This document shows, in pieces, positions 11,890-19,454 of a stretch of DNA of 64,000 nucleotides. A model generated the notes under the pieces. It had not been told where the DNA came from, did no database searches, and saw only the letters and a program-made list of their open reading frames with translations. Within the stretch, counting starts at the first letter, position 1, and the number at the start of each line of letters is the position of its first letter. The translations under genes and the position numbers were made by a program. The stretch comes from Vicinamibacterales bacterium (GTDB lineage Bacteria > Acidobacteriota > Vicinamibacteria > Vicinamibacterales > UBA2999). The DNA lies in contig JAWKHS010000005.1 in the NCBI GenBank assembly GCA_041394705.1, positions 62,001-126,000 on the forward strand, read 5' to 3'.

Positions 11890-13218
11890 TCATTGCCTCG
11901 CCTCGCCCTCGGCTCGATTCGACGGCGCACTTCTGTTGGGCGGCGCTGCCGAGTCTACCGCGACCACGACGTACACGTAGCGGGTGCCCGGCGTCACCGT
12001 GCGGTCCTCGTAGCTGCTCGCCTGGATGGGGTCGGGCGTCAGCAGCGCGGTGGGCTCGTCGCCGGCCGCGCCTCGGAACACCAGGTACCCGGCCAGGTCC
12101 GGCGCATCGACCGGATCCCAGATCAGGCTGACGACGCCGGCGCCGCCGACGGCTTCGAGGGCCGATGGCGCGCCAGGCGGGAACGTGTCCATCGGCGTGA
12201 CGCACGCGGGCGGCGAGGCGGGTCCTTCGACGTCGATGCCGCCGACCGCCTGCACGCTCCGGACCACGAAACAGCGCTCGGCGCCGAACCCCACCCCGTC
12301 GATCGCGAAGGTGGGCTCGGCCAGCGGCGACGGGTTGAGCGGGGCGGGCGCCGCGGGCGCGTCGCCCGACGATGGCGCCGGATAGAGGTTGAAACGGATG
12401 GGGGCCGCCACCGGTGCCAGCGGGCGCGCCTCGAGCAGGCCCTCGGCGGACGGTGGCTCCGGCGCACCGCCGGGGGGCGCCGTCCAGGTGAGGGTCAGCG
12501 TCGAGGCGTCGTAGTGAATCTCGGGCGCCCGCGGCGCCTCGGGAGCGGGAGAGACCGGCACGCTCGCCACCGCGCTCCAGGCGCTGCGCCGGCCGCGACG
12601 GCTCACGGCGACAGCGGCGTAGTGGCGCTTCCGGGCCGTTTCCGGCGAGAAGACCAGCGGCACGGACACGCCGGACGCGGACGTGCCGGCGCCGCCGCCC
12701 GACGCCGCAGGCACCGCCTCGCGGAGCGCGGGCGTGAGCGTCTCCTCGATCTGGACGTGCTCGCCCTGATCGGCGACGCCCGGTTCGCGCGGCACGGGCG
12801 GGGGCGTGACGCCCTCGCGAGCCGGCGGGGCCGGCACCGGACGGCGGACGGGCGTGGAGCGGACCAGCGTCATGCCCTCGGGCACCTCGCCTTCCTCCAG
12901 GACCGGCGGCCCGGGCGACGTGACCGCGTACAGCTCCACGGAGGCGACATCGGCCGGGGCATCGCCGCCGACGTTGGCCGAGGGCACGAGGAACCCCACC
13001 GACACGACGTCGTCGCGCCGGTGCGCCGTGAGCTCGGTGACGGCCGCCGGCACGCGCGGCAGGGGCGCGAGCGGCGGGCCCTTCTTGCCACAGGCCACGG
13101 CGGGACCGAGCAGGACGGCCACGACCGCCGCGGCCAGGAGGCGGTCCCATCGGGCGACGGCGCGCACCACGCCTGCCGGCCGTGAGAAACCGGCTGGCAG
13201 AAGCTGGGGTGGCGGCAT
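11890..13218 (-). CDS. Putative lipoprotein with fibronectin type III-like repeats
   Basis: A 442-residue protein. A hydrophobic segment at about residues 25-43 ends in GPAVACGKKGPP, a lipobox followed by the KKGPP turn common in small bacterial lipoproteins. The body contains at least two FN3-like beta-sandwich modules (about 150-300 and 310-430; for example IHYDASTLTLTWTAPPGG and DTFPPGAPSALEAVGG then VSLIWDPVDAPDLAGYLVFRG). It is probably anchored in the outer membrane and faces the periplasm or surface. The n-region is long if the ATG at 13218 is used; a GTG at 13170 would give a more normal signal peptide. Function unknown. Confidence 0.75.
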   Translation of the reverse strand: MPPPQLLPAGFSRPAGVVRAVARWDRLLAAAVVAVLLGPAVACGKKGPPLAPLPRVPAAVTELTAHRRDDVVSVGFLVPSANVGGDAPADVASVELYAVTSPGPPVLEEGEVPEGMTLVRSTPVRRPVPAPPAREGVTPPPVPREPGVADQGEHVQIEETLTPALREAVPAASGGGAGTSASGVSVPLVFSPETARKRHYAAVAVSRRGRRSAWSAVASVPVSPAPEAPRAPEIHYDASTLTLTWTAPPGGAPEPPSAEGLLEARPLAPVAAPIRFNLYPAPSSGDAPAAPAPLNPSPLAEPTFAIDGVGFGAERCFVVRSVQAVGGIDVEGPASPPACVTPMDTFPPGAPSALEAVGGAGVVSLIWDPVDAPDLAGYLVFRGAAGDEPTALLTPDPIQASSYEDRTVTPGTRYVYVVVAVDSAAPPNRSAPSNRAEGEARQ

Positions 13219-13345
13219 GAGGGACGGGCACGGCGCGCGATCCCGTCACGCGGTGCGGGTCCAAGTGTCCCCGGTGGGGAAAAACGCTGTCAAGGAATTC
13301 GGACGGCGTCGCGGCGGCGGCAACCGCAGGGGCGCGCGGCCTTCG

Positions 13346-13361
13346 TGGCAGTGTTGTTGCA
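13346..13361 (+). promoter_or_regulatory. Predicted sigma-54 promoter (-24/-12) of the PEGA-domain gene
   Basis: TGGCAGTGTTGTTGCA fits the sigma-54 consensus TGGCACG-N4-TTGCW with two mismatches. It keeps the invariant GG (13347-13348), ten spacer bases and GC (13359-13360). The predicted start of transcription, about 12 bases further on, leaves a leader of about 34 bases that carries the ribosome-binding site. It lies in the divergent gap ahead of a plus-strand gene. Confidence 0.55.
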
Positions 13362-13405
13362 ATTTCGTTCGTCGTGCCGTCTGCCCCGTCCCCCGAGGTG
13401 CCGTC

Positions 13406-14251
13406 ATGACCGCCCGCCGGTTCATCCTCGCGTCCGCGCTGCTCGCCGCGGCCGCGCTTCCTGCCCGAGCGCAGGAGCCCTCCCCCGCCCCCGCGGTGCA
13501 GGCGCGACCCGCCGTCGAGCGTACGCGCGTGAAGACCGGGGACGATGCCCAACCTGCCAGACAGGCCGTGCCGCGCCCCACCGGAGACACGGTGGCCGCG
13601 CGAGCCGATCGCGCGGCGGCGCCAGCCGCGGCCGAGCAGCAGGGCGGACGCCGTCGGCCTGGCGGCAGGGCGGCCGGGGGCGGCGGCCAGCGTCCCAGTG
13701 GCGGCGACCCCAACCGCGGCGCCGTGCCACGCCAGGGAGGCGTCCGCAGTCCGGACGCCGGACGCGGGAGCGGCCAGGTGGCGCAGGCCGTGCCGCGCGG
13801 CCGCGGCGGCCGGCCGGGCCCCGTCGTGGTGCCCAGTTTCGGACGTCGCTACGCCACCGGCCCGTACGGCCTCGGCTACTACTTCTACGACCCGTGGAGC
13901 TGGTACGGCTACGGGTGGCCGGCCTACGCGGCGTACGGCTACGGCGGATGGCCTGGCGCGTGGGGCGGATGGGGCGGCTACTACGGGGCCGGTGGCTACG
14001 GGTCAGCTTACGGCTGGGGTCTCGGGGGCGTGCGGCTGAAGGTGACTCCGCGCGACGCCGAGGTCTACGTGGACGGCTACTACGCGGGCGTCGTGGACGA
14101 CTTCGACGGCCTCTGGCAGCAGCTGCGGCTCGACGACGGCGGATACCACATCGAGATCCGGAAGCCCGGTTTCGAGACGCTCACCTTCGACCTGCGGGTG
14201 CTTCCGGGACGGACCATCACCTACCGCGGGCAGCTCGAACCCGCACCCTGA
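13406..14251 (+). CDS. Secreted PEGA-domain protein with Gly/Tyr/Trp-rich middle
   Basis: I choose the ATG at 13406 because GAGGTG lies about six bases upstream and the first 22 residues form a clean signal peptide (FILASALLAAAALPARAQ). The 281-residue product has a Pro/Arg/Gly-rich low-complexity stretch (about 23-150) and an aromatic Gly/Tyr/Trp-rich stretch (about 150-205). It ends in a PEGA domain (about 207-281; VTPRDAEVYVDGYYAG, IEIRKPGFETLTFDLRV). PEGA domains are small beta modules of surface or envelope proteins. The composition suggests a surface-exposed or cell-wall-interacting protein. Function unknown; expression is probably sigma-54 dependent. Confidence 0.85.
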   Translation: MTARRFILASALLAAAALPARAQEPSPAPAVQARPAVERTRVKTGDDAQPARQAVPRPTGDTVAARADRAAAPAAAEQQGGRRRPGGRAAGGGGQRPSGGDPNRGAVPRQGGVRSPDAGRGSGQVAQAVPRGRGGRPGPVVVPSFGRRYATGPYGLGYYFYDPWSWYGYGWPAYAAYGYGGWPGAWGGWGGYYGAGGYGSAYGWGLGGVRLKVTPRDAEVYVDGYYAGVVDDFDGLWQQLRLDDGGYHIEIRKPGFETLTFDLRVLPGRTITYRGQLEPAP

Positions 14252-14285
14252 ACGGGCGAGGCGGCGCTCGACTGCGACACACGGC

Positions 14286-14311
14286 ACGGCCGGCGGCTCT
14301 CCGCCGGCCGT
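14286..14311. terminator. Hairpin between convergent genes
   Basis: A perfect 11-bp stem (acggccggcgg / ccgccggccgt) with a four-base loop sits between the 3' ends of the PEGA gene and the permease gene. There is no T-tract on either strand, so it is a possible bidirectional or Rho-assisted terminator rather than a classical intrinsic one. Confidence 0.45.
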
Positions 14312-14336
14312 CGCGCCGTACGGGCCGGCGCCGGGC

Positions 14337-15749
14337 TCAGCCGCGCGTCCTCCGGCGCGTGAACCAGGCGTAGAGCGGGAGCCCCGCGGCGATGACGAGC
14401 AGGCCCGCCGCCGACGGCCCCACCGCCGTTCCGGCCGCCAGGGGCCGGACGAGGTCCGCCCACAGCGCGTTGACCACGATCAGGGCGCATGCGAGGACGA
14501 ACAGCCCCGGCACGAACGGATAGCCCCAGGTGGAATACGGCCGCGGGGCGTCCGGCTCGCGCCACCGCAGCACGAACAGCGCGGCGACGGCCACGCCGTT
14601 GAAGAGCGTGATGGAGAACCCCGTGTAGGTGGTGAGCGCGGTGGCACTGCCGGTCAGCACGAGCACCGTGCTCCACAGCGCCTGCGCGACGATGGACGTG
14701 GCCGGCGTGCGGTAGGCAGGGTGCACCCGCCCGGCGACGGGCAGGAACACGCCGTCGCGGGCCATCGCGTAGTACACGCGCGGCCCCGCGAACACCATCG
14801 CCGAGATGCTCGCCAGCAGGCTCACGATCGACACGACGCCCATGATGTCCCCGGCCCGCGAGCCCAGCAGGCGATCCGCGATGACGTCGAGGACGCTGCC
14901 GTTCACGGCCGCCAGTTCGCCCACCGGGAGCACGTAGAGGTACAGCGCGTTCAGCAGCAGGTAAATGACCACCACCGCCGCGGTGCCGAGCGCGAGCGCG
15001 CGCGGCACGTTGGTGCCGGGGTCGCGGACCTCCTCGGCCACGTAGGAGGCCGCGTTCCAGCCGGCGTAGGTGAAGAGCACCGGGATCAGCGCGAACAGCC
15101 AGGCGCCCGTGCCCGGCCGGCCGGCGGCCGCCGAGAAGTGCTCGAACGACCCGGTGCCGAACGCGAACCCGAACAGGATGAACAGCACGAGGGCCGTCAC
15201 CTTGAGGCTCGCGAGCACGTTGCCCACGAGGCGGCCCGGGCCGACGCCGCGCAAATGAATCCACGACATCAGCCAGATGGCGGCCAACGCGGTGAGCGTC
15301 TGCGGCGCCACCGTGATGGCGAGGCCGAATCCGAGCGGAACGGACAGCAGCACCCGATCGCTGCCCGCCATCGGCAGGAAGCGTCCCAGATAGAACGCCA
15401 GGACGACGGCGCTCGCCGCGATGGCGCCGGAGAAGCCCGCCACGAACGAGGTCCATCCGGTGAGGAAGGCCGCCAGGCGTCCGAAACCCGCGTCGAGATA
15501 GACGTACTCGCCGCCGGCCCGGGGCCGCAGCGCCGCAAGCTCGGCGTACGCCATGGCGCCCGCGAACGCGAGCGCGCCGGCGGCCAACCAGGTCAGGAGG
15601 AAGAGCAGCGGGTCCGGGACCGTCGCCGCGACCTGCGGCGGCGTGAACAGGATGCCGCCGCCGATCACGTTGGAGACGACGATGGCCGCGGCGTCCATCG
15701 AGCCGAGGCGGCGTTCGAGCGTCGGGGGGGCCGCGGGTGCCTGCGCCAT
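14337..15749 (-). CDS. APC-superfamily amino-acid permease (LAT-like)
   Basis: A 470-residue polytopic membrane protein with about 12 predicted helices. TM1 has the unwound glycine motif of the APC fold (VVSNVIGGGILFTPP), TM3 begins RPRAGGEYVYLDAGFG, and TM8 has GPRVYYAMARDGVF. These match the L-type amino-acid transporter and amino-acid/polyamine antiporter branch. It should move neutral amino acids across the inner membrane; the exact substrate is unknown. It faces a convergent plus-strand gene and stands alone. Confidence 0.9.
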   Translation of the reverse strand: MAQAPAAPPTLERRLGSMDAAAIVVSNVIGGGILFTPPQVAATVPDPLLFLLTWLAAGALAFAGAMAYAELAALRPRAGGEYVYLDAGFGRLAAFLTGWTSFVAGFSGAIAASAVVLAFYLGRFLPMAGSDRVLLSVPLGFGLAITVAPQTLTALAAIWLMSWIHLRGVGPGRLVGNVLASLKVTALVLFILFGFAFGTGSFEHFSAAAGRPGTGAWLFALIPVLFTYAGWNAASYVAEEVRDPGTNVPRALALGTAAVVVIYLLLNALYLYVLPVGELAAVNGSVLDVIADRLLGSRAGDIMGVVSIVSLLASISAMVFAGPRVYYAMARDGVFLPVAGRVHPAYRTPATSIVAQALWSTVLVLTGSATALTTYTGFSITLFNGVAVAALFVLRWREPDAPRPYSTWGYPFVPGLFVLACALIVVNALWADLVRPLAAGTAVGPSAAGLLVIAAGLPLYAWFTRRRTRG

Positions 15750-15801
15750 CGTGGCCGCGATTATAGGGTCGGCGAGGCCGGGCGCGGCGCGGGGCCGGCG
15801 C

Positions 15802-16281
15802 TCACTGGGTCAGGAGCACGCGCTCGATCGGGAACTCCCCCAGCTTGGCCCACACCTGGGAGCCCTTCTTCAGGTAGAGCTCGACCTTGGCGTCCACGAA
15901 CGACGAGTGCTGGAGGATCTGCATGCGCGGCTGCTCGCCGGTGTACCCGAGGCTGGAGCGGAGGACGATCGGCTCGGTGGCCTGGCCCGGAGCCAGCGCC
16001 TCCCGGCGCACCACCCATCCGTAGTGCTCGCCCCACATCTCCTGCTCGTTGACGCGCCGGAAAATGGCGTTGATCTGCACTCCATCGATGGGCTGATCCG
16101 ACGTGTTCCGCAACCGCAGCTCGATGGAGGGCACCAGCTTGTTCTTCCCGTCCTGGAGGATGCCCGCGTCGTACCAGCCCGTCGTGACGTCCAGGGGCTC
16201 GAGCACCTGAATGGGGTTGACCTGCGAGCAGCCGGTCAGCACCCCGGCGAGCGCGCACACCACGAGGAGACGGGTTGGCAT
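15802..16281 (-). CDS. Small lipoprotein with a beta-sandwich domain, function unknown
   Basis: A 159-residue protein. A short signal peptide with lipobox (LLVVCALAGVLTGC) puts the lipidated cysteine at residue 18. The rest reads as an immunoglobulin-like beta-sandwich of the type often annotated FxLYD or DUF-type extracellular: IELRLRNTSDQPIDGVQINAIF, where the RNTS(D/G)xPI(D/E)GVQ pattern is typical. I chose the ATG at 16281 because it gives a correct signal peptide; the frame stays open upstream without signal features. No function can be assigned. Confidence 0.8.
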   Translation of the reverse strand: MPTRLLVVCALAGVLTGCSQVNPIQVLEPLDVTTGWYDAGILQDGKNKLVPSIELRLRNTSDQPIDGVQINAIFRRVNEQEMWGEHYGWVVRREALAPGQATEPIVLRSSLGYTGEQPRMQILQHSSFVDAKVELYLKKGSQVWAKLGEFPIERVLLTQ

Positions 16282-16363
16282 AGGGCGTAGAGCATATCGC
16301 GCCCCGCGCGGCATGCGCGGGCGCGGTACCGCATGAGACACCACGCTCACCGAAAAGCTCCCT

Positions 16364-16380
16364 CGGCGCCGTGGGCGCCG
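16364..16380 (-). terminator. Possible terminator of the sigma/anti-sigma operon
   Basis: A perfect 7-bp stem (cggcgcc/ggcgccg) with a three-base loop lies 38 bases after the last gene of the operon. It is followed on the minus strand, eight bases on, by TTTT. The weak T-run and the distance make this a modest candidate. Confidence 0.35.
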
Positions 16381-16418
16381 CTCCGAGTGCCGTTCGGCCA
16401 CTCCCGATCGGCCCGGCG

Positions 16419-17294
16419 TCAGAACTCCTGCACCTGCACCCGCTTCATCGCCTCGTCGCGCCCGATCTTCCCGGCCCGGTAGGCCGCCAGGTCCGCCGCC
16501 TTGATCCGCAGGGCGAAGGTGGAAACCTGTTCGAACATGTTGGGCGGCGCGAGCGGATCGCGCCGTTCGTTGTCCCGGGCGGCCACCGTGAGATACGCCT
16601 CGGGGTCCAGGAACGAGACCATCGGCAGCGCGTTGTCGACCATCGCCTCGATGAGGGCGCGGACCACCGCGTCCGTGTAGAGCTTGTTGGGATCTTCGGC
16701 GAGCAGGGCGCTCACGTCCGGGTGCTGGGCGCCCTGCGCCGCGCTTCCCGCCGTGGCGGGCTGCACGCCGCCCCCCCCGGCTCTGCGCGCCAGGGTGAAC
16801 GGGCGCAGCTGCATCTCGAGCCGCCGCAGCGCGCTCTCGGCCGCCGCGCGCTCCGGGCCGCTCGACGACGCGACCAGCGTCCTCAGCGCGGCGAGGGCGT
16901 CGCTGGCGCCCTTGTCGTCCTGCTCGAGCATGGTGCGCAGGCTCCACATCATGCTCTGCCGCAGCACCGGGACCTCGACGTCGAAGAAGACGCCGTAGTG
17001 CTCGAGGAGGAAGCCGCGGGCGTTGGCGTCGCCCGCCATGACGATGAGGTCCGGCATCACCGCCCGGAACTGCTGGTTCAGGCGGGCGGCCCCTGACGTG
17101 ACGGCGCGCGCGAGAACGCCCTCCATCAGGTAGATCTGGTGGCGCAGGTTCTCCTGCGTGGTGGACGGGGACGGGGCCGGCGTGGGCTGGGCGCCGGCGG
17201 TGGCGGCCAGGGCGGACACGACCAGCGCCGCCATCGCGGCGCGCCCGGGGGTCATCACGATCTGGGTGGACATCTCCGACTGGTCTCCGGTCAT
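16419..17294 (-). CDS. Periplasmic protein of the ECF sigma operon, function unknown
   Basis: A 291-residue secreted protein whose ATG overlaps the stop of the anti-sigma gene (ATGA). The N-terminal signal (AAMAALVVSALAATAGAQ) is followed by a helical domain: HQIYLMEGVLARAVTSGA, DARGFLLEHYGVFFDVEVP and MLEQDDKGASDALAAL. A Gly/Ala-rich linker with a run of eight C (16771-16778) comes next, then a second helical part to the end. I do not recognise a named family. Third genes after ECF sigma and anti-sigma pairs often modulate signalling or are stress targets, which fits here. Confidence 0.75.
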   Translation of the reverse strand: MTGDQSEMSTQIVMTPGRAAMAALVVSALAATAGAQPTPAPSPSTTQENLRHQIYLMEGVLARAVTSGAARLNQQFRAVMPDLIVMAGDANARGFLLEHYGVFFDVEVPVLRQSMMWSLRTMLEQDDKGASDALAALRTLVASSSGPERAAAESALRRLEMQLRPFTLARRAGGGGVQPATAGSAAQGAQHPDVSALLAEDPNKLYTDAVVRALIEAMVDNALPMVSFLDPEAYLTVAARDNERRDPLAPPNMFEQVSTFALRIKAADLAAYRAGKIGRDEAMKRVQVQEF

Positions 17295-18043
17295 TGTGGG
17301 GGTCTGAGGCCCGCCCGCACGATCATGTTGAGCATCTCGCGCTGGCGGGCGAGGTCGGCGCTCGTGCGTTCGTTGAGCTGTCCGAGCCCCTGGCTCATGC
17401 GCACGTAGTCGGCCTTGCGCTGCAGGTCGAAGTCCTGGGCCATCTGGGTGACACGGCGCGCCAGCTCCTGCTGCTGTCGCCTCTCGCTCGCATCCACCAG
17501 CGCCGCCACGCGCCGCAGGATCGCCGCGTCGTCCGGGGCGGCGGCGGCCGGAGCGGCGGCGGGCACGGCGGAGGGCCGCGCCGCGATCTCGTCGACGGCG
17601 CGCGCGAGCTCGGCGACGGCCGGCCGCCAGTCGGCGTTCGCCGCCGCAACGGGCGCCGCGGCAGGCGCCATCCAGCCGGTCGTGACCGTCCAGCCCGCGG
17701 CGTCCCGGTGCACCTGCACGTTGGCCACGCCCGCAGCGACGGCCAGGGCCAGCGTCGCGGCCACGAGCTGCGCCCAGCGGGGCACTCCCTGCCAGACGGA
17801 GGCCGGCGGCCGCACGACGTTGGACGGCGTCAGCTCGGGCGCGACGGTGAAGCGAAGCGGCGGCGCCGGCGGCGTCCACGACGACAGGGCCTGACGGACC
17901 CCGCCGAGATCGGCCACGTCCTCGCGGCAGCGGGCGCAGCCGGCCAGGTGCCGGGCGATCGCGTCCCGCGTCATGGGATCGACTTCGTCGTAGAGGTACG
18001 CGACGAGCGCGTCCGTGTCGTCGCAGCTGTAGTGAGTGCTCAT
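17291..18043 (-). CDS. Anti-sigma factor with zinc-finger (ZAS-like) domain
   Basis: A 250-residue single-pass membrane protein. The N-terminal 50 residues carry the zinc-binding anti-sigma signature (ARHLAGCARCREDV, a His-x3-Cys-x2-Cys motif) that clamps an ECF sigma factor. A hydrophobic helix follows at about 92-112 (AQLVAATLALAVAAGVANV), then a periplasmic part with a long coiled coil (about 165-235) rich in Arg, Gln and Ala. Its ATG overlaps the stop of the sigma-factor gene by four bases, the usual arrangement of a cognate pair. The coiled coil may be the signal-sensing end. Confidence 0.88.
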   Translation of the reverse strand: MSTHYSCDDTDALVAYLYDEVDPMTRDAIARHLAGCARCREDVADLGGVRQALSSWTPPAPPLRFTVAPELTPSNVVRPPASVWQGVPRWAQLVAATLALAVAAGVANVQVHRDAAGWTVTTGWMAPAAAPVAAANADWRPAVAELARAVDEIAARPSAVPAAAPAAAAPDDAAILRRVAALVDASERRQQQELARRVTQMAQDFDLQRKADYVRMSQGLGQLNERTSADLARQREMLNMIVRAGLRPPQ

Positions 18044-18639
18044 GGTCCGTCCCCGCGGATGTCGGCCGCCGACATGCCGCCCTGCTGCAGGTGCCGCCTC
18101 ACCACGCTGAGCCCCTGGTAGAGCCGGGTCTTCACCGTGCTGAGCGGACACCCCTGCATGTCCGCGATCTCCTGAAACGTGAGACCGTGGTACTCCTTCA
18201 AGATGATGGCGGTCCGTTGCTCCTCGGGCAGCGTCGCCATGGCCGCGGCGACCGCGCGGCCCAGCTCCCGGCGCGCCACCAGCGTCTCGATCGACTCGAC
18301 CGGCCCACGCTCCGCGGCCATCTCCGAGACGTCGGCGTCTTCGGGCATCTGCACGACGGGCGTGCGGCGCTGGCGCCGGATCCAGTCCCGGCACAGGTTC
18401 AGGGTGATGCGATAGAGCCACGACGAGAACTTCGCCTGGCCCTTGAACCCCTTGATGGCCCGGTAGGCCCGCAGGAACGTCTCCTGGCAGACGTCGCGGG
18501 CATCGTCCTCCCGTCCGATCACGCGATAGGCCAAGGCGTAGATCGGGCGCTCCCAGCGCTTGATGAGCTGGTTGAAGCTGTCGACGTCGCCGTCCATCGA
18601 CCGCGCGACGAGCTCTTCGTCGGTGATCGTCAGTCCCTG
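18040..18639 (-). CDS. ECF-family RNA polymerase sigma factor
   Basis: A 199-residue sigma factor if the GTG at 18639 is used; a TTG at 18714, with AAGGAAG just upstream, would add 25 residues. Region 2 reads DSFNQLIKRWERPIYALAYR then DARDVCQETFLRAYRAI, followed by the FSSWLYRITLNLCRDWIRR part of region 2.4. Region 4 is LPEEQRTAIILKEYHGLTF then EIADMQGCPLSTVKTRLYQG. It resembles the RpoE-like group and should direct polymerase to envelope-stress or similar promoters when released from the overlapping anti-sigma factor. The gene faces a divergent plus-strand regulator. Confidence 0.9.
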   Translation of the reverse strand, partial: QGLTITDEELVARSMDGDVDSFNQLIKRWERPIYALAYRVIGREDDARDVCQETFLRAYRAIKGFKGQAKFSSWLYRITLNLCRDWIRRQRRTPVVQMPEDADVSEMAAERGPVESIETLVARRELGRAVAAAMATLPEEQRTAIILKEYHGLTFQEIADMQGCPLSTVKTRLYQGLSVVRRHLQQGGMSAADIRGDGP

Positions 18640-18845
18640 CACGGCCAGCGTCGGTCCCTCTCCCTGAGCACGCCCGGCGGTACCGGCCGGCGGCCCCGTG
18701 ATGTCGAGCGCCAAACACTTCCTTGGACGGCGGCGGCGGGGGTTTGGCCGGGCTCTGGCGCCACGCCTCGATTCTACCGAGGCCGAGGCGGCGCCGGCGC
18801 GAGGCCAGGCGGCCCTGCCGTCACGCGGCTTCGAGGGCCCGGGGC

Positions 18846-18851
18846 TACAAT
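18846..18851 (+). promoter_or_regulatory. Possible -10 element of the HTH-receiver gene
   Basis: TACAAT stands 12 bases ahead of the GTG start in an otherwise GC-rich gap. A transcript starting about seven bases downstream would be almost leaderless. No good -35 box is seen, so this is a weak call. Confidence 0.3.
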
Positions 18852-18863
18852 CGACGGGGTTCC

Positions 18864-19454
18864 GTGGCCGACTCCCCCCCGCGACACGAAGCGTTCCTGA
18901 CGACCGACGAGGTGCTGGCGTACCTGCAGGTGAACCTCCGGACCGTCTATCGCCTGATCGAGGCCGGCAAGCTGCCGGCCGTCCGGGTGGGGCGCCAGTG
19001 GCGGTTCCGGCGCCAGGACATCGACCGGTGGCTCGACGAACAGCGGCCGTCCGCCGCGGGCCGGCCGGCCGACGCGCCGTCCGCCCAGACCACGGAGACG
19101 CGCCGCATCCTGGTCGTGGATCCCGACGGACCGGCACGGGAGTCGACAGCCGCAGCGCTGAGGGACGCCGGACACACGGTGGACACGGCCCCTGACGGCG
19201 TCGTGGCGGCCGAGCGACTGGGGCGCGGCGAGTACGATCTGGTCGTGACCGAGCTGCGGCTGCCGGCGCTCGACGCGTTCGGCGTCATCCGCGAAGGACG
19301 CCGCCGGCGGCCGTCCCTGCGGGCCATGATCGTCACGGCGCACTCCACCGAGCGGGCCGCCATCGAGGCCTTGAACTTCGGCGTCGCCGGGTACGTCGTG
19401 AAGCCGGCGCGGGCCGCGGAGATCGTGTCGGTCGCGGCGCGCGTGCTCGCATGA
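18864..19454 (+). CDS. Excisionase-type HTH fused to a response-regulator receiver domain
   Basis: A 196-residue protein. Residues 9-60 form a MerR/excisionase-like winged helix (FLTTDEVLAYLQVNLRTVYR, then GRQWRFRRQDIDRWL). Residues 80-196 form a CheY-like receiver with the acidic pair (VVDPD, D86/D88), the switch Thr158 and Lys180. The phosphoacceptor position reads VVTELRLP, with Glu130 where Asp is expected, so the domain probably cannot be phosphorylated normally and may mimic the active state. HTH before receiver is the reverse of the usual order. I chose the GTG at 18864 because it lies just before the HTH. The stop overlaps the ABC-F start (ATGA). Confidence 0.85.
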   Translation: MADSPPRHEAFLTTDEVLAYLQVNLRTVYRLIEAGKLPAVRVGRQWRFRRQDIDRWLDEQRPSAAGRPADAPSAQTTETRRILVVDPDGPARESTAAALRDAGHTVDTAPDGVVAAERLGRGEYDLVVTELRLPALDAFGVIREGRRRRPSLRAMIVTAHSTERAAIEALNFGVAGYVVKPARAAEIVSVAARVLA

